Source: Cubamyces lactineus (taxonomy: Eukaryota; Basidiomycota; Agaricomycetes; Polyporales; Polyporaceae). From it: DNA of 64,000 nt. Position 1 is the first letter of the stretch; every line of letters starts with the position of its first letter. The DNA is taken from assembly GCA_022376465.1 (NCBI GenBank), contig JACDTU010000027.1, positions 124,001-188,000 on the forward strand, read 5' to 3'. The position numbers and the translations under genes were made by a program. Of the stretch, positions 9,436 through 23,200 are shown piece by piece. The notes beneath the pieces are model-generated. The model was not told the DNA's origin. It did not search any database and was given only the letters and a program-made list of their open reading frames with translations.

Positions 9436-12400
9436 CGAGCTGCATATACCTCTAGATAGAACGACTCGTTCTTGCCACGCGTTCGCCCTTAATGCATGGA
9501 TTCTTGGAAAACGCGTTCACGTTTGGTCTCCTCGCGCACTCGACCCGACAAGCGCCCGCGCTACAACCTACAAGGCGCGCGCTCTACAGTGCTCCTCGAG
9601 CTCCAGATGACCAGAGGAGCCATTATATCGTGCAAGAATCACCTTGTCGTCTACAACAGTCGCACGCGTTTGCGACGCACAACTGTATCCGACAGCAGAG
9701 CGCGCGCGGCGGCCGGCAGCTCGCATGCGAAGATGCTCTAGACAAGGTTGTGTTCTAACAGGCCGCCGCCTGCGTTCAACAGGCAGCTCATGGGACGGGC
9801 GTGCAAACAGTTCGCCTGCAGGACGTACGGTAAACGAGCGGTATGCGGTCTCCCACGTTCTCCTTCGCCGGCGGGCGCGGAAGCTCTGACTGCTCGGAGC
9901 GTTTTGCAGGGGCGCGTCCATCTCTCTGGGTTCGCCGGATTCAGAAGGCTCGGACTGTGGACTTGCTTGGCTGGGGGGTCTGTTATCGCGATCGCGTCGA
10001 GACAGCGCTGCGAGCTCTGGTCTTTGCTGCGCCATAACGGCACTCGACGACGTGTATGTCTCGTCTCTCGTAATGTGGGGCAGCTCCGGACTGCGTTGCA
10101 TACAACCAGCCTCTAGCCCTCGGACTGACGCGGAACGCTATTGGCCTACCTGGCATCAACGACTCTCGACTCAGGGGCTGCTCCGCTCGTGGTTGCCGTG
10201 TCTGGCATGACAAGAGCCCTCAGGGGCACTGTACTCAACGCTATGCTTGACAGACTAGGGTGCGAGCGCGATGGTTCCTCAAACTACTATCTGCACCTGC
10301 AAAACTCATGTGGACAACCTCAATGGCAACAAAATGCGGTGGAGACGAGTGCGGATCACGCACCCGCCCATCTCAGAGGAAGAGGATTTGAGAGATATCG
10401 TTCAAGCAGCGTTGTGCGGCCTTCCCAGCAAGAACATCCTGTGATGTTCGCTGCCACCCATAGCAGGATGCGGCTGCCATACCTGCCTCAACAGCCCATC
10501 ACTTGTCTTCTACACCGCCACGCGCCCACAGCTCTACCAAGAAGTCAGCGGTGCGTCATTCAGCATAACCGGCAAAGGTGACTTACCATATCCGCCCTCG
10601 GTGCGGAGTCTGTCCATTCAATCGCTTGAATTGCCGTCACAGCTCACCATCAAGAGCGGTCACACGTGTTCGACGTCGTGCAGGTCAGTGTCTTGAGGGA
10701 CTCGGACAATTGCCATGTCTTGTTCCTAGTGAGAGGTAGTACTCGAGGTAGAATATAGGCGACGCAACCTTGTCAGAGGACGTCGTACTGACCACCGAAA
10801 GCCCCAGACAGCACGAGATTCCTTAGTATCAAGTGTCACGAAGAGTGCCCAGGTGATATGCACCAGTCTTTGCCGCAAGGTACGCACCGTCAGGTAATCC
10901 ATCTCGCGAGCCAGCTTCAACCCTTGGTATATGACAGATGGAGCTATGGAGAGCACAAGAACAACGGCGAACTAGCCGGACACTGTCGCGCCCCTTCCAC
11001 GTCTCCCTATATACGAAACTTGCCGTGCGTGGATGCCATCCTTCTCTCCTTGTTTCTGGCCCCTCGCACGCCATCCTCATGGTGATTATCGGATATTCAG
11101 CGATAGGCAACCGACCAGAGGACTGAATGCAGGCGGTGGTGGGTGGGAGGGCTGTCGGGCTGTTTCGCAGAGGATTCCCCAACCTTTCTCCGCTGATGAT
11201 AGAGTTGGGTTCTTTCGAGGCCAGGACGCGTCCGGCTCAACACGCCCACTCGCGCTGGGCCTGCGCGCAATACAAGGTGCGTCGTCAAGAACGTGTGTCA
11301 CGTGACAGGCTCTGAAAGCCTAATTGGCTATTTGCAGAGATCATGCCGGCGATACTCGATCCATTTCGACGCTATCGTGGTGCCTGTGCATCCGTGCCCG
11401 TCTCCACATGCGCCGGAACGTGCGACGGCTGTAGATGATTGCATCGATGGACGTGTGGGCCTGGAAACCGCTGCCCACGCCCGGATATGATTGATGACCG
11501 GGACGACGAACGCGGCCGAAGCGCTGTGCGGTGCCGGGTGTATATGTGCCATGCAGACAGGGTATGGTTCAAACTCGACATGTATCATTGGCGTACCTCT
11601 GGGCTCACGCGCTGTTCATTTGAAGCTCACCTCCGCCGCGGCCAGCCGACGCGTTCTGATCCTCGCGGCGGCCCCTGTGGCGCCTCCGAAGCGAGGCTCT
11701 GTACACCGTCTGTGAATTGGGGCCCTCCCCGTTTCCAACGGCGTATCTCCGTCTCTTCCACTGGTGAGAACGAGGGTGTGGAGAGCCGCACTCCGCACCC
11801 AACCTTGTAGGCGCCCATTTGTCCTTGAAGGTTGCGAGGTACACGCAGAAGCCGACCCGCCGGATTGTGCGAGGATCCCTCGGGGACCCCCCGTAGCATT
11901 GGCGCAGCTCGTCTACGGACGTCTGGAAGGATCCGTGCGGGCGTTGGTGAGTCTATACGCTCTATCGACCGTGGCCGCCGCGGATAAATTTGCGCCAGGG
12001 AAGATCGCCCCGGGTTCCATGTCATGAAGGCCAGAAAAAATTCGGGCCTCCGATCCCGATCCGCAAACGCGTTCTCAGGCAGCCTCTTTCGTCTCTAAAC
12101 GTCGCCGTTTCCATTCCTCGCGCGCTCCAGGCCTCCCGATCGCGCGCAAACATAGACGGTTCCCAGCCGACCGCCGTGCCTGTGCGCGGGCGAACGCTCC
12201 TGGGCCCGTAGCGTCTATCTCGCGCCCAATCTCGCTCTCCAAAGGGTCCGTTCTCAAGAGTCTCCACCGCTCGGCCGGCCGATGGACGAATCAGGGCCTC
12301 CCCGATGTGTGTTTTGGTCCCCACCGCCTCCCCGGGCCCTTGTTTCGGACGAAGATCCACCCACAATCTGTCTATGGGCTCCCATGAGATCCCCCCGCCC

Positions 12401-13538
12401 TCGGACGCGGTCCGCATCCTGGTCCCATATGACCCAACGACCGTGCGCGGGGCTTGAACATGCCTGTGGTTCCGGGCCCTCATTGGTGCGTTCCTAGTCC
12501 CGTATCTGCGTTCTCCAGCAGCCCCTTGATGGGGTGGGAAACGTGGACCAACAATCGCCCCCAGATCGGCGTATCTGCCCCTGGAGGTCCTTGTTTGCCG
12601 ACTGCGATCGTCGCTCCGCTTTGCAGACCCATCCGCTACTCACAGATTGCCTTAGCCCTGCGGGAAGACACACGAGATTAGCGATCTCGCACTCAGTCAC
12701 ACGCGGAGATGAGCTTGTCGTGCCGCTCAATTGAGCTCTACTACGCACCGACAGTCTGTACGTACATTCAGGCGAGCTGGAGAATTCGAGAGCTGTCTCT
12801 GGTTCACCCGGGCACCGCATCTGGGCAGTAGTAGCACTGGCTCTCGGCCGTGAGAACCCGTTGTGGGCGCACATTAAAGCCATCGGCACCGTCTCTGTTT
12901 CTCCAAGCGACGGAGATTGCTCGCAGTGAAGGCACTAGAGTCTAGAGATGTTTGCAAACATTGACAATATTGGTCTCCGCCATCGATCCCAGTCCTTCAG
13001 TTGATTACAGATATTGCGAAAGCTACCCCTTGGATTACCATACGTCACAGAGGTAAGCAATGCGTATTATTGTCATCGTATAATCCGCTCGAATTGCTTG
13101 AGTACTACGAAGAATACATCTATCACACTTGCTATATATGTCCCGAATCCACGAGGACCATTCCTTCCAGCTGGCTACCCTGGGAAGATCCAACCAAACA
13201 CACTTCGCCTCCACCAGTGCTGCAACATTCACATAGTACACGGTTGGGTCGGCGTTCCGAGCCATCGTACATCTAGAGTAGAGCGGCCGGAGGGAACCTG
13301 CAGAGGGGGGCCTTACAAACCGACCGCAGATCGTTCCCTAGAAGACAAGCACCGCGACCTGAATTGAGTACAAGTTACTCTAGGAGAGGAGTACTCAAGG
13401 ATGACACGCATTGGCTTCGTTGCTCGCAGCATGTCTACGAGTGAATACACAGCTTGGTTGTTACATTCCTCCTATCCTTCAATCTGACCTTCCTTGACTT
13501 CCGTTCCGTAACGTGCGAATACCAAGCCGTACACGCCT
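9436..13538. other. Gene-poor 4.1-kb stretch
   Basis: I could not assemble an intact gene here on either strand. Open frames are short or arginine-rich, as expected by chance in GC-rich DNA. A coding-like relic at 10271-10683 is listed separately. The rest may be decayed mobile DNA or long untranslated sequence. Confidence 0.45.
10271..10683 (+). pseudogene. Coding-like relic of unknown origin
   Basis: From an ATG at 10271 the frame reads 57 codons (containing ICTCKTHVDN and THPPISEEEDLRDIVQ) to a TGA at 10442-10444. It then stays open in the same frame for about 80 more codons (for example SPSLVFYTATRPQLYQEV), ending at a possible splice donor GTCAGT at 10684. The amino-acid composition is protein-like, unlike the surrounding shadow frames. 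The stop in the middle suggests a broken exon or a missed intron. I cannot place the family; the early Cys-x-Cys could fit a transposase N-terminus, but that is only a guess. Confidence 0.3.
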
Positions 13539-15230
13539 TCACCTGGGCACGGTGATCTCCGCCTCACCGTTCTGCGCAACTTCCCAAACGCTCCCCTTCT
13601 CCTCATGTAGCCTCTGCAACAGATGAGGAATACGCGTCAGCGCTCGGCGACACGCCAGCCTCTGACATCGGGAAGGAAAGGGGGATCTTACGTCAGGCTG
13701 AATCACGAGTCCGACCAACGCCTCGAGCACAGCGCGTCCGGTCCAAGCTTCGATGCTCGCGACTTCCTGGGGCGTGATGAAGTCCTGTGACGTGCGCGAG
13801 GCGAACACCATCTGCGCAGCGGCAGCCCTGATGCGCGGGGGCGGTTTGAGCGGCTGATGGTCCCCGGCGGAAGTCGCGACGTCGGGAATCTCGGCCTGCG
13901 TCGACGGCGGGTGCGCAGGGTATATCGACGGCGCAGTCGCGTCCCGGCTGAGCGGGGGTGCGCCCGTGTCGGACGCGTGCGCCGCGGGACGCCAGCACGA
14001 CGCGAGGTGGAGGATGTGGAAGGTCTCCATCTAGAGGCGTGCGGGGGCACAGACAGGGTGAGTTCGACCGAGTTTCAAATTGCAGGGTGCGTGCGTGCGC
14101 GGATTCTGGGCTTACCTCGAACGTCCCGAGGTCCCTGTGCTCGGCCATAAGGCGTTCGATGAGGTCCGCGTTGTGGTCCGGGAAGGAGGTCTGTCTGCCC
14201 TGGGACGAGTAGAAACTGGCCCGCAGGCGGTCAGCGCGGGAGCCACGGGCAGAGGGCAACGCAGGATGCTGCTGATGCGAGGGCGGACGCGCACCTGTCC
14301 GCCGATGCGTTCAGGGTATGATCCACGATCGGGGTCGTGATGCTGCCAGGCCGAGTCCTCTTCAAGGCATCGACGACCTAGTTCGATCGCGCACCTTAGA
14401 AAACGTGACGGATGCACGAGCCTCGATGAGAAGCACTCACCGCGTCGTGCAAGGTGGAGTCGGCGAAAACCTACGAAGCACGCATCAGCGTGCAGACCCT
14501 GAGAAGGAAGCGCAGCAGACCGACCGGTTTGCTTGTTCGGTACGGAGGCTCATCAGACCGCCCCGTCGCGAAGTCGAAGTCGTAGTTTCGGGTGACAGCG
14601 ATGCTCCCCTTGGGCACGACGACAGAGCCTACTGGGACATCGATGAGACCGCCACATGACCCGAGCCTGCAGGGAGCAGATGACGTCGAGGCAATATGTC
14701 AGATAGAGCGGAAGACAGACAGCACGCCTCAGGAAAGCGCATTGACCTCACCACGACCATGTCGCCGTTCAGACACTCTCTTACCTCGCGGACGAAGAAG
14801 TCTGCGTTCGGGTGCCCCATGCCAATGCTAACTATGGAAACGGGCACTCCTTTGTAGCGACCGGTGATGGTGGTAAACCCGCGCTCCGAGGTGAGCGTGA
14901 ACGGGGTCGGTGCAGGGTCCAAGTACGAGGCAATGCCATGTGCCCGGGAGGGGGATCCTACGGTGAGCTTGGCACGTCTGCGGTGAGCATCGTCGATGCT
15001 AAGTTCGAGCACCAGACTGGCACGACGTACTATACGATTGGCCACTTCGCCTGCGCGCAGGCCCAGGTGGTACACACGCTGATCGAGCGTGCGGGGAAAG
15101 TCTGAAAGAGGGATGGTAAGTCAGAAAGCTTATCGGCCGCAGCAACGAGCAGTCGAGTATGGAGTTCGTAGACGGTCTTTGGTCCAAATCCAAGTTGACA
15201 CATACTTGCGTCAAGGATGCGGTCCTTCAT
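13539..15230 (-). CDS. Uridine phosphorylase (PNP/UDP phosphorylase family), 361 aa, nine exons
   Basis: Catalyses phosphorolysis of uridine to uracil and ribose-1-phosphate (pyrimidine salvage). Exons on the minus strand: 15206-15230, 15031-15101, 14747-14967, 14525-14666, 14441-14470, 14295-14377, 14116-14215, 13692-14030, 13539-13613. The joined protein opens MKDRILDANFPRTLDQRVYH, runs through GEVANRIL and TVGSPSRAHGIASYLD (phosphate and nucleoside contacts), then GFTTITGRYKGVPVSIVSIG, MGHPNADFFVRE, and RLGSCGGL with VPKGSIAVTRNYDF. METFHILHLA near residue 230 carries the ribose-binding Met-Glu-Thr/Glu region. About 60 residues of Pro/Ala-rich sequence are inserted after METFHILHLASC before the conserved RAAAAQMVFASRTSQDFI region. 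All phases add up; one donor (GTCGGT at 14524) is weak. The substrate could extend to other pyrimidine nucleosides. Confidence 0.92.
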
Positions 15231-17400
15231 TTCGCGTAGGAATCCTGTCTTGGTCGGCTACGCCTGCGTGTGGAGTGTTGTTCAGCTGGTAGGTCGAACG
15301 AGGCAGCGTATGACTCGTTCTGGACGTAAGTGCCCAGTGCTGCGAGAGCTGGAAGCTGCGCTGGCGAGATCATCGATTACTACTACGGCAGTCACACGTG
15401 ACACACCACAGCCGGAGTGTTGTTTGACGCTGCTCGAGGACATCGACAGCGTTCCAAGTTCCAACTACGACCGCGAATTTCGTACGAAGACGAGGTGCAA
15501 GCTATTTGTATTTATTTCCGACAAGATCGACTAGAATGGGACGAAGGCTTCGTGCTGAGGAAGACTGCGTCCGACTCGTGACGCGCTAGGAAGCCGTCTA
15601 GAGGCGACAGGCTCAGGCACTAGCGCACCTTGTGCGCTCGGTCGTCCTGATGGTATATGTCATTCCTCGGTGCTTTTTCTGCCCGTCCCACCAAGTCCTG
15701 GACAATGTTTGCCAGAACGCGTAGTCATTGCGAACACCCTGACCCACGCCGCCGCGATTCCCTTCGAGCCGTCCGTCCTTCTGCCAAACCGGGGGCTACT
15801 ATCCACCTCGCCCACCTCGTTCTGCCGAGTCGGATAGCACGCGAAGTGCGGCACAAGGCCTACAGAAACTCCCGTGCCTGTCCAACAGCTGCCTGCCTAT
15901 CCGCAGCGCCTTTTTCTGCCCGTGCAACGCTCTCGCGTCTCGATCACAACAAACGCTAACAGACGATCGTCACTCGACTCAGCTCCGACTCGCACCGCCT
16001 ATTCATAGGAACCTCGACCCACGCCCGTGCATGCGTCTCGTACAGGCCCTCGGACGCAGTTGGTGGTCGAAGCGTCTGCCGTGAGACGCGCCCCCGTTCG
16101 CATCAGCCAGTCAGGCTGGCAAAATTACATGCGGGTTCTGCGCAGAACGGCGGGGCGCAGCGAACGCCCTGTGAGCCTCACCGCAGAACCGCGACCCACG
16201 CGCCGAGCCTCTCCCGCACACCTTGTTTTCTCTTTCTCTCCTCCACGGCCGTGAGAACGACCAAAACTTCCTGGCGGGAAGGAGACAAGCACCGCCGTTT
16301 GGCTCTGGCCGCGCCGCGTGAACGTTGACGCTGGCTGTGTGGGCGTGGCACCGGGCAGGGTGCACAACTCTTTTTTCTCTGTCCGTCGTTCCGCCTGACC
16401 GAGCGGAGGTCGTCATTGCGCGTGCTTCTCCGGAGCTCAAACGGGAAGTAGTGCAGAATATAGGCAAACGGTGCCCGGAGAGCTGCGACCGTCGGTGGTG
16501 CAGAGCCCACAGGGTTCCGCCGTAGTGCGAATGCCAGTGCCACCGGCGCAAGGCCATCACTGCACTCCCACCATCAGCGTACCACGGGATGTGATCCTGT
16601 TCCATTCCTCAGCCCATGCCTTTTCGGGCAGAATGACGTGCAGGCCCACGGTAGTGCTCACCGGTTTCCTGCGGGCCTCTACCGTTTACGGAGACAGGCA
16701 TCCCAGTGGCCAGCTGTCACCATCCTGACATCCCGGCGGACGGGCTGGCCTACCAACGTAAGTCGTCGGTCCCTGCCATTGCAAAGGACTGCCAATCGCC
16801 GACCCGACTCTACCCAGAGCGCAGGTAACTTCATCCGCCAGCCTGACAGGCAAATGGAAGCCGCACGGTAGCGCGCCGACAGAGCGAGCCGACGTCTGAC
16901 TCGCGACAAGCGGCCCAGGATGGCAGATGACGAAATTCGCTTCGAACGCTGTCCCGCCGCGATCCCGAAGCCGTCCTTATGCTGCTACCGTTGCTCTTGA
17001 GCCAAAGCGAAGGATCGTCCAGAATCGGAAGGAGCGACTGGCAGCCCTCGCGAACTTCTGCGGACTCATGGATGCATGTTCCTCTTCGTAGCGCACCGCA
17101 ACTGTCCGCCGTCTACAGGCCGCCGCGACGCGCAGAACGCCCCTCCGTATACGCACCGGCTCTCCCGGCCAACCGTGCCTAGAGTGCATCTAGGACACCG
17201 AGTCCACCGGGAGCCGGCAACACGACTCCAACACCTCCAACTCCGACTCTGACTCGACTCCCTTCGCGCTGACGTACGGCAGACCGCAGACGTCCAGTGT
17301 CCACATGTGAGCCCAACCCCCCGCAAACCGCCGCCGTATCCTTCGCCTTCGGCGGCACGTCCACGGAGCACGGGCTGCATTCGGCGGCGCAGATTTCCGC

Positions 17401-17490
17401 GAGCCGCAAGCCATGGGCCGCGAGTGCCGAGCCGTGAGCCGTGAGCCGCGAGCCGTGAGCCGTGCACCGTGAGCCGTGAGCCGTGAGCGG
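17401..17490. repeat. Imperfect 7-bp tandem repeat
   Basis: About twelve imperfect copies of a 7-base unit close to GAGCCGT follow one another, with single-base variants such as GAGCCGC and CACCGTG. The pattern points to replication slippage. Confidence 0.8.
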
Positions 17491-20400
17491 CCAGACACCA
17501 GGAGCGGCGCTCCCGTTCTCGCGAGGAGGGGTCTGCTGCCATCTCCAGACGTCTGGCGAAGACAGAACAGCTGAGCGGGCGTGCCTGAGCGTTCTCCCCG
17601 GCCACGGCGCGCCGAGCGTCCACGGTACCTCCCACTGGTGCACGAATCGACTCACGCCGGAGGATAGAACTGGAATGGTGGGCCGGTCACGGTGTGCCAG
17701 CGCCGAGGTATCAGGTACAGAACTTGAGATGGGATGCAAGAGGTGGGAGATGAGAGATGAGAGGCGCGGATTGCGAGTCTCGAGTTTCGGACCGCAAGCT
17801 ACTAGTATGAGATGGGAGACGGGAGGCGCTGCTGAGTTCAGATAGGCCGGGACGACGACGCCGAGACTGTAGACTCCGCCCGGCTTCGCCTCTCAGGCTC
17901 TCGCATGGACCTCGGTAGCAACGAGCGCAAGGTCGGAGAACGCGATAATGGACTCGGACGCCGGGAGAGCGCCAGCGGGCCTGGGGGTCCAACCGCCCAC
18001 CAGACAAAGTCGTCCAGGGAAGACGCAGCAAGCCGCGGACGAACGGCTGACCAGAGACCAGACTTACTGAACATAGACCCAAGGGCAAGACACCAGGCCC
18101 GTCCACAGTCACGGTATCAGCTTGCGTTTCGACGGGCAATGACATCAGTCAGACCGAGTCCTAGTGGCCGCATTCCCGTCACGAGACGCAGATGGACAGA
18201 GGGGCATGCCGGTGCCCTGTAGCGCGGAGAGTCTGCAGGAGGGAGGAAGTGCAAACGGAGGCCTCATGACTTCCGAGTCGAATGAGACGACTCCGCTCCC
18301 TCGACGTCGCGTCGAATCGCTGGCCGCGTCCTGCAGATAAGCAAAGGAAAATCGTGGCAGGGCGCGGGACGCATTGCACAATACAGAGCTAGAAGTCCAA
18401 GATCAGAGTCCAGAGGCGAGAGCTCATAGTCCAGAATCCAAGCACAGAGCAGAGTACAGGAGGCAGAGTATATGCGCCTCAAAAGACCAGCAACAACCCC
18501 GACAGTCTCCCTTAATCCCCCAGCAGCACATGCGGGTGACCCTCCACCCACACTTCCACAGACGTGGCGGACGACCACCCGTCAGCACCAGACTCGCTCG
18601 GAAGCCCAGAAGGGGGGTCACATGCGGCGTCCGAAGCGCAGCTTCTGCGATGCTGTATCCCCGACGGTCATCCCGAATCCCGAACACGCGTCCGCGTGGG
18701 CACGTACGCCTCTGTAGTTCTCTCACCGACGTCGCCGCCGCCGCCGCCGCCATTTCCGTCATGCGCAGGCGGACTATCGCACAGCGAGCGGCTGGCACGA
18801 CGGAGAACGCAGCGTCGACGACCGGATACCGAACATAGCGGCCCGCCTCAACCTCCACATCGATATCCCAATGCCCGCGCTCAAGTAGCACAAACAAGCA
18901 AGCAGCCACGCGGCGAACGAGCGGAGTGACGGACGGACTAACGTTTGTCGAACCTCGGCGGAAAGAAGTCGGGGCTCATGCCCGGCGTGCGCTTCTGCCA
19001 AGCCAAGCCCCGCCAGCCACTGGCACCAGTAATATTGAATTTTTGGATATTGTATGTTGTCATTGCGTTATTGTGTTGTTGTATCGCCGCCGCGCCTGCG
19101 CCGGTCTCCCACTCGGGGCTCTGGCAGGATGGAGGATGGGGACGGTCGTCCGGGGCGCGTGAGTGGTGTTCGTGAGGGGAGCGGGAAGGACAGCCTTTAG
19201 GGCCGAGTCCCTCCCTCGAGAGCTTGAGTGGGAAATGGGGTTTGGAAAGTGGAAAGTGGGAAGTGGGAAGTGAGATGTGGACGAGCGTTGAGCGTCGACG
19301 GTCGATGCGATACGCCGCGGGCGGCCCGGAGTCCGAATCGGATGTCCCTGTCCTGTATCAACACTAGCACGAGCAGCAGGATGTCGAAAGGCGTCTGTCC
19401 CCGCATAACGCATACGTCCCTGACCTCCTGAACGCGGGGCAAGAGAGGCAAAGAAACCGACGAACGTCGAGCGGTGCAATGCCGTGTTCTGTCCTGTCGC
19501 TTCCTGTCGTATCCGCGTCAGTCCTTAATGCTCAGTGTTCACGCTAACTCGAACAGGTGCGTCCGGGACGTACCTGCGGCGAGGGAGGGAGAGCAGTCAA
19601 GACGACGACGTCACGAGCGCGCAGACGATCGCAGATCCCCGCCGAACTCAAAAGCAACGAGGGACGACTAGACAGATCGACGGTCCAAGTCGAAGGTCCA
19701 GTGTCAGAGGTTCGGCGTCGGGGGAGAAGGCCCAGCGACGAGGACAGCACCGGGTACGCCCTCCCTCCGCACGCACACGCATGACGCACCGTTCTCGTCC
19801 CCAACGGCCCTAGCACACAGCCTGAGCATACTATCCCCACAGCACCCCAACCCGAACCTACCCTCCACGCTACCCGACGGCCGCTCTCCGCACGCACGCC
19901 TGATAAATGCGTGCGCCCCGGTGCGCCAATGCGCTACTCGCCATAGGGACGAGCCTAGTGAGCGGCCGAGGCAAGGGTCCCCGAGCCTCGAAGCCGGGGC
20001 GTCGCCTGATCGGGCGACACTAGTGCGGGCCTCCCGCCTCGGGCTGCCCGTTTGGACGGTTTGACGCTCCCAGATCCCATGCCAGCACGTCCTCGCGCCG
20101 CACGCCTTTACGCCGTACGCCCCTGCCATCGCCGCGGCCGCGGCCGCAGCGAACAGCAACGGTCGAAGCCACCTCGCACCTCGCAAGCGTGGTGGTGGCG
20201 CACCAGAATCCAGGTTCGGGAGGAAGGGAGGAAGTCCAGCGATACGACGGAAGCCGGAACGTGAAGGCGTGCCGTACTCGGAGGCGCAGCGGTGATGCTA
20301 AACCGGCGGGAGAAGAACCTTGGCTGACGGGGGACAGGGCAGTTCATTATACGGATGCCGGCACGGCTCTGGGCGACCGTCGGCGCGTTGGCGTATTGGC

Positions 20401-23140
20401 GCGTTCAAGGCTAGCGTGGCTGGTGGCCGTCAGAGGTCCGAGAGGGCAGAAGAAAGATGGAGGAGGGGGAGGACCCTGACGTTCCAAGGAGTTTACGATC
20501 GTGGCGTTGTTTCTGACAGCTCGTCCGCGCGAAGAAGGCGAGGTGGGTAGCTAGGGTCGTGCTGCGAGAGGATGGAGGTGGGTAGGGTCTCTGCCGGAAT
20601 ATCGGCTTTCGATGCAGCGTAGAGGCGTGTATACGCCGGTCAAAGGCGAGATTGTGACGGTGGTGTGTGCCACGCCGTAGGGGTCGAGGTCGTAGTCGGG
20701 ATTCGTGTCCTCCGATTCTTGCAGCTGCGCAACAATATAATGCACCGTTGGTCATGACATGCACCTTTTTTGAGAACACACTCACACCGCGGTAAACGGA
20801 AGCCAACTCACCGGTGCTCCATGAGGCCCGAACATCGTTGCCGGTGAACGACCTCCAGGGTCCTCCTCGTCCACCACGGTGCAGCCCTGCGTACGCTGAC
20901 GAATCTGGGGCTCTGTCAGCCTGCTACAGGAGCACATGTTGTCCAGGCGGCCGCTGCAGAATTTGCACGGCGCAGCTCGCCGTTAAGCGGGGTTATTTTT
21001 CGTGAAGACGTTCCCTGTCTGGATGTCGTCCGAGGCACGACCGTCTTGGACCGCGAGGGGATGAGGCTGCGCTCCAGCGCGTTTGAGTGCCGCCACAGAG
21101 ATCGACAGGTCGTCCGCAGCGGTATGTATCTACGCACAAAGTCCTGGAAGTAGCGGACGTGCAGGGTGAGCGGGTAAGCGGGTGTACCGCGTCCGCGAGC
21201 TGAGAGGGTCTACGGGGAAAGATGATGAGCGAGCGCCTCGGACGAGTTACAGCGTCTGCGGGTAGAGCCGTAAGCCGTGCACTTACCGTATACGTATATA
21301 CGCATGCCATGCTGCGTGCAAGGCGGAGGAATCTGATGAGAGAGAGAGGGTGGACGAGGCGAACGTGACTGAGCATCAAGCCATGCAGCGCGAATCTGAC
21401 GTCGCCTGCGGGGATTTGCGAGCCGGCGGCGGCGGCGGCGGGGACGGTGGGCGCATCATGTCAATGATCAGCGAGCTGTAGGCAGTTGAACATGGACGCA
21501 CAAATGGAGGCCGCCGATGGCCAGTTGTTTTGCAGTCGCAGCAGAGTCAGGGTCGGTTGAGTGCATATGCAGTGCGCGCGCCTCCGCTAGAACAGAACGC
21601 GAGCAGAAATCTCCAGTGGCGCGCGGGCGGACACGTGGCGTCCCGGCGGCACAAGGCCCATCCAAGATCGCAAGTCCTAGCCGAATGAGCTGTCCCTGCT
21701 GACCAAAGCACGAACCTTGCCTCCTCCGCCCTCCCTCCGGACAGCCACGCTACCCGTCGCCCGTATCAGGCACAGCTCTCTCTGCAAAACAAGAACGAAA
21801 CCACCACGAGTATGAACGGCAGAAAAACAACGACACAGACGCCAAACGCGAACAAGAGCAAAAACAAAACGTGAACCAAAACAAACGCAACTTCCCAAAC
21901 TCGCAAGTTTTCCTACCACATAACCCGACGTTGGGGGCTACAGCGACTTATAGGGACCGTCAGTCATCACACATCATCTTCCAGTGACATCCACCCATCA
22001 TAGGCCGGCGGGGTTTGACGTTCGCGATGGGAACCCAGGGCACCGGGCACAGCGCCTGCTCCTCGCTCCACCTCCCATCTCGTCTAACCCTCGCTCACGG
22101 CCAGCGCACAATCTCAAACCTTATACCCTTTCGGACTCCTCACTACATAACGTACTCTCTGGGAGAGCAGATGGGAGGAATCCGGCCGCTGGGCATGGCA
22201 GACGCACCGCGTCTAGCGAATGGCGCCGCGGCTTTCGGCGTGAGCTCGGGAGTCGGGATCACGCAGTCGACGAACGCGGACGGACGATCACAAGACGGCC
22301 ACGACCGACCGTATGGGGCACCACGTCCAGAACCCAGATGCCCAGATGCAGAACCTTGACCGTGAACCGCTCTTCGTCGGATTTCTTCGCTGACCCATGC
22401 GCTTGCGTTACGCGCGTTACGTTTTTTCCTACGAACCGCAAAACCGCAGGTTCGTACGGCGACGATCCGGGTATGCGTGACCCGGCCGGTCGAACGGACA
22501 CATATCGACCCGCGAGAAATACGACTCGGACGCCACGCCTCCACAAAGGATTGGGGTCTGCGTTGGGGGTGACTGTGAAATGGTCGGAGTTGTGACAATC
22601 GCACATCCGTGTCGACCACCTCTCGAGGCTCGGGCCAGCTGCAGACAGAAAACCCTCCGGCCTTCCTTCCGGCACCCTCGGAGCACAGTCCCACGCTCGG
22701 CTTCCCAACGCTGAACGTTGATCTCGAGCTCACGGGCGCGCGAAGTCCCAACTGAATGGGCCTGCCCGCACACCGCTGCTGCACTAGCACTAGCACCAGT
22801 CCTAGTCCTAGTGCACAGGTGCCCGAAGCCACCGCCATTAACCGACTAATAACCTACACCACTAGTGGCCCACAGCACCAGAGCTTGCGTATCGATCAAC
22901 GCAGATAACGAACCCCGCCCCCATTCAATCATCGCGCGTAGCGTCGTCAAGATACACCTCCGCGCGCGCGGACTGGACTGCATAATCACCCATACAGTAC
23001 TGACTCTATAGACTCTATAGGCAGGGGCTCCCGAGTCCTGAGTCCTCATTCATCTCGCTCGGTGGCATCGGTGCGTACGCGCGTCCCTGAACCCCGGGTC
23101 GCCCCCATTCATTCGATCGTGCCCTGCTAATCTCTCGCCC

Positions 23141-23200
23141 CCGTCCACCCGCTCACCCGTCCACCCGCTCACCCGTCCACCCGCCCAGCCGCCCAACCGC
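23141..23200. repeat. 16-bp C-rich tandem repeat
   Basis: A unit of about 16 bases, CCACCCGCTCACCCGT, is repeated about three times and then degenerates into CCGCCCA-type copies. One strand is almost free of G. Confidence 0.7.
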
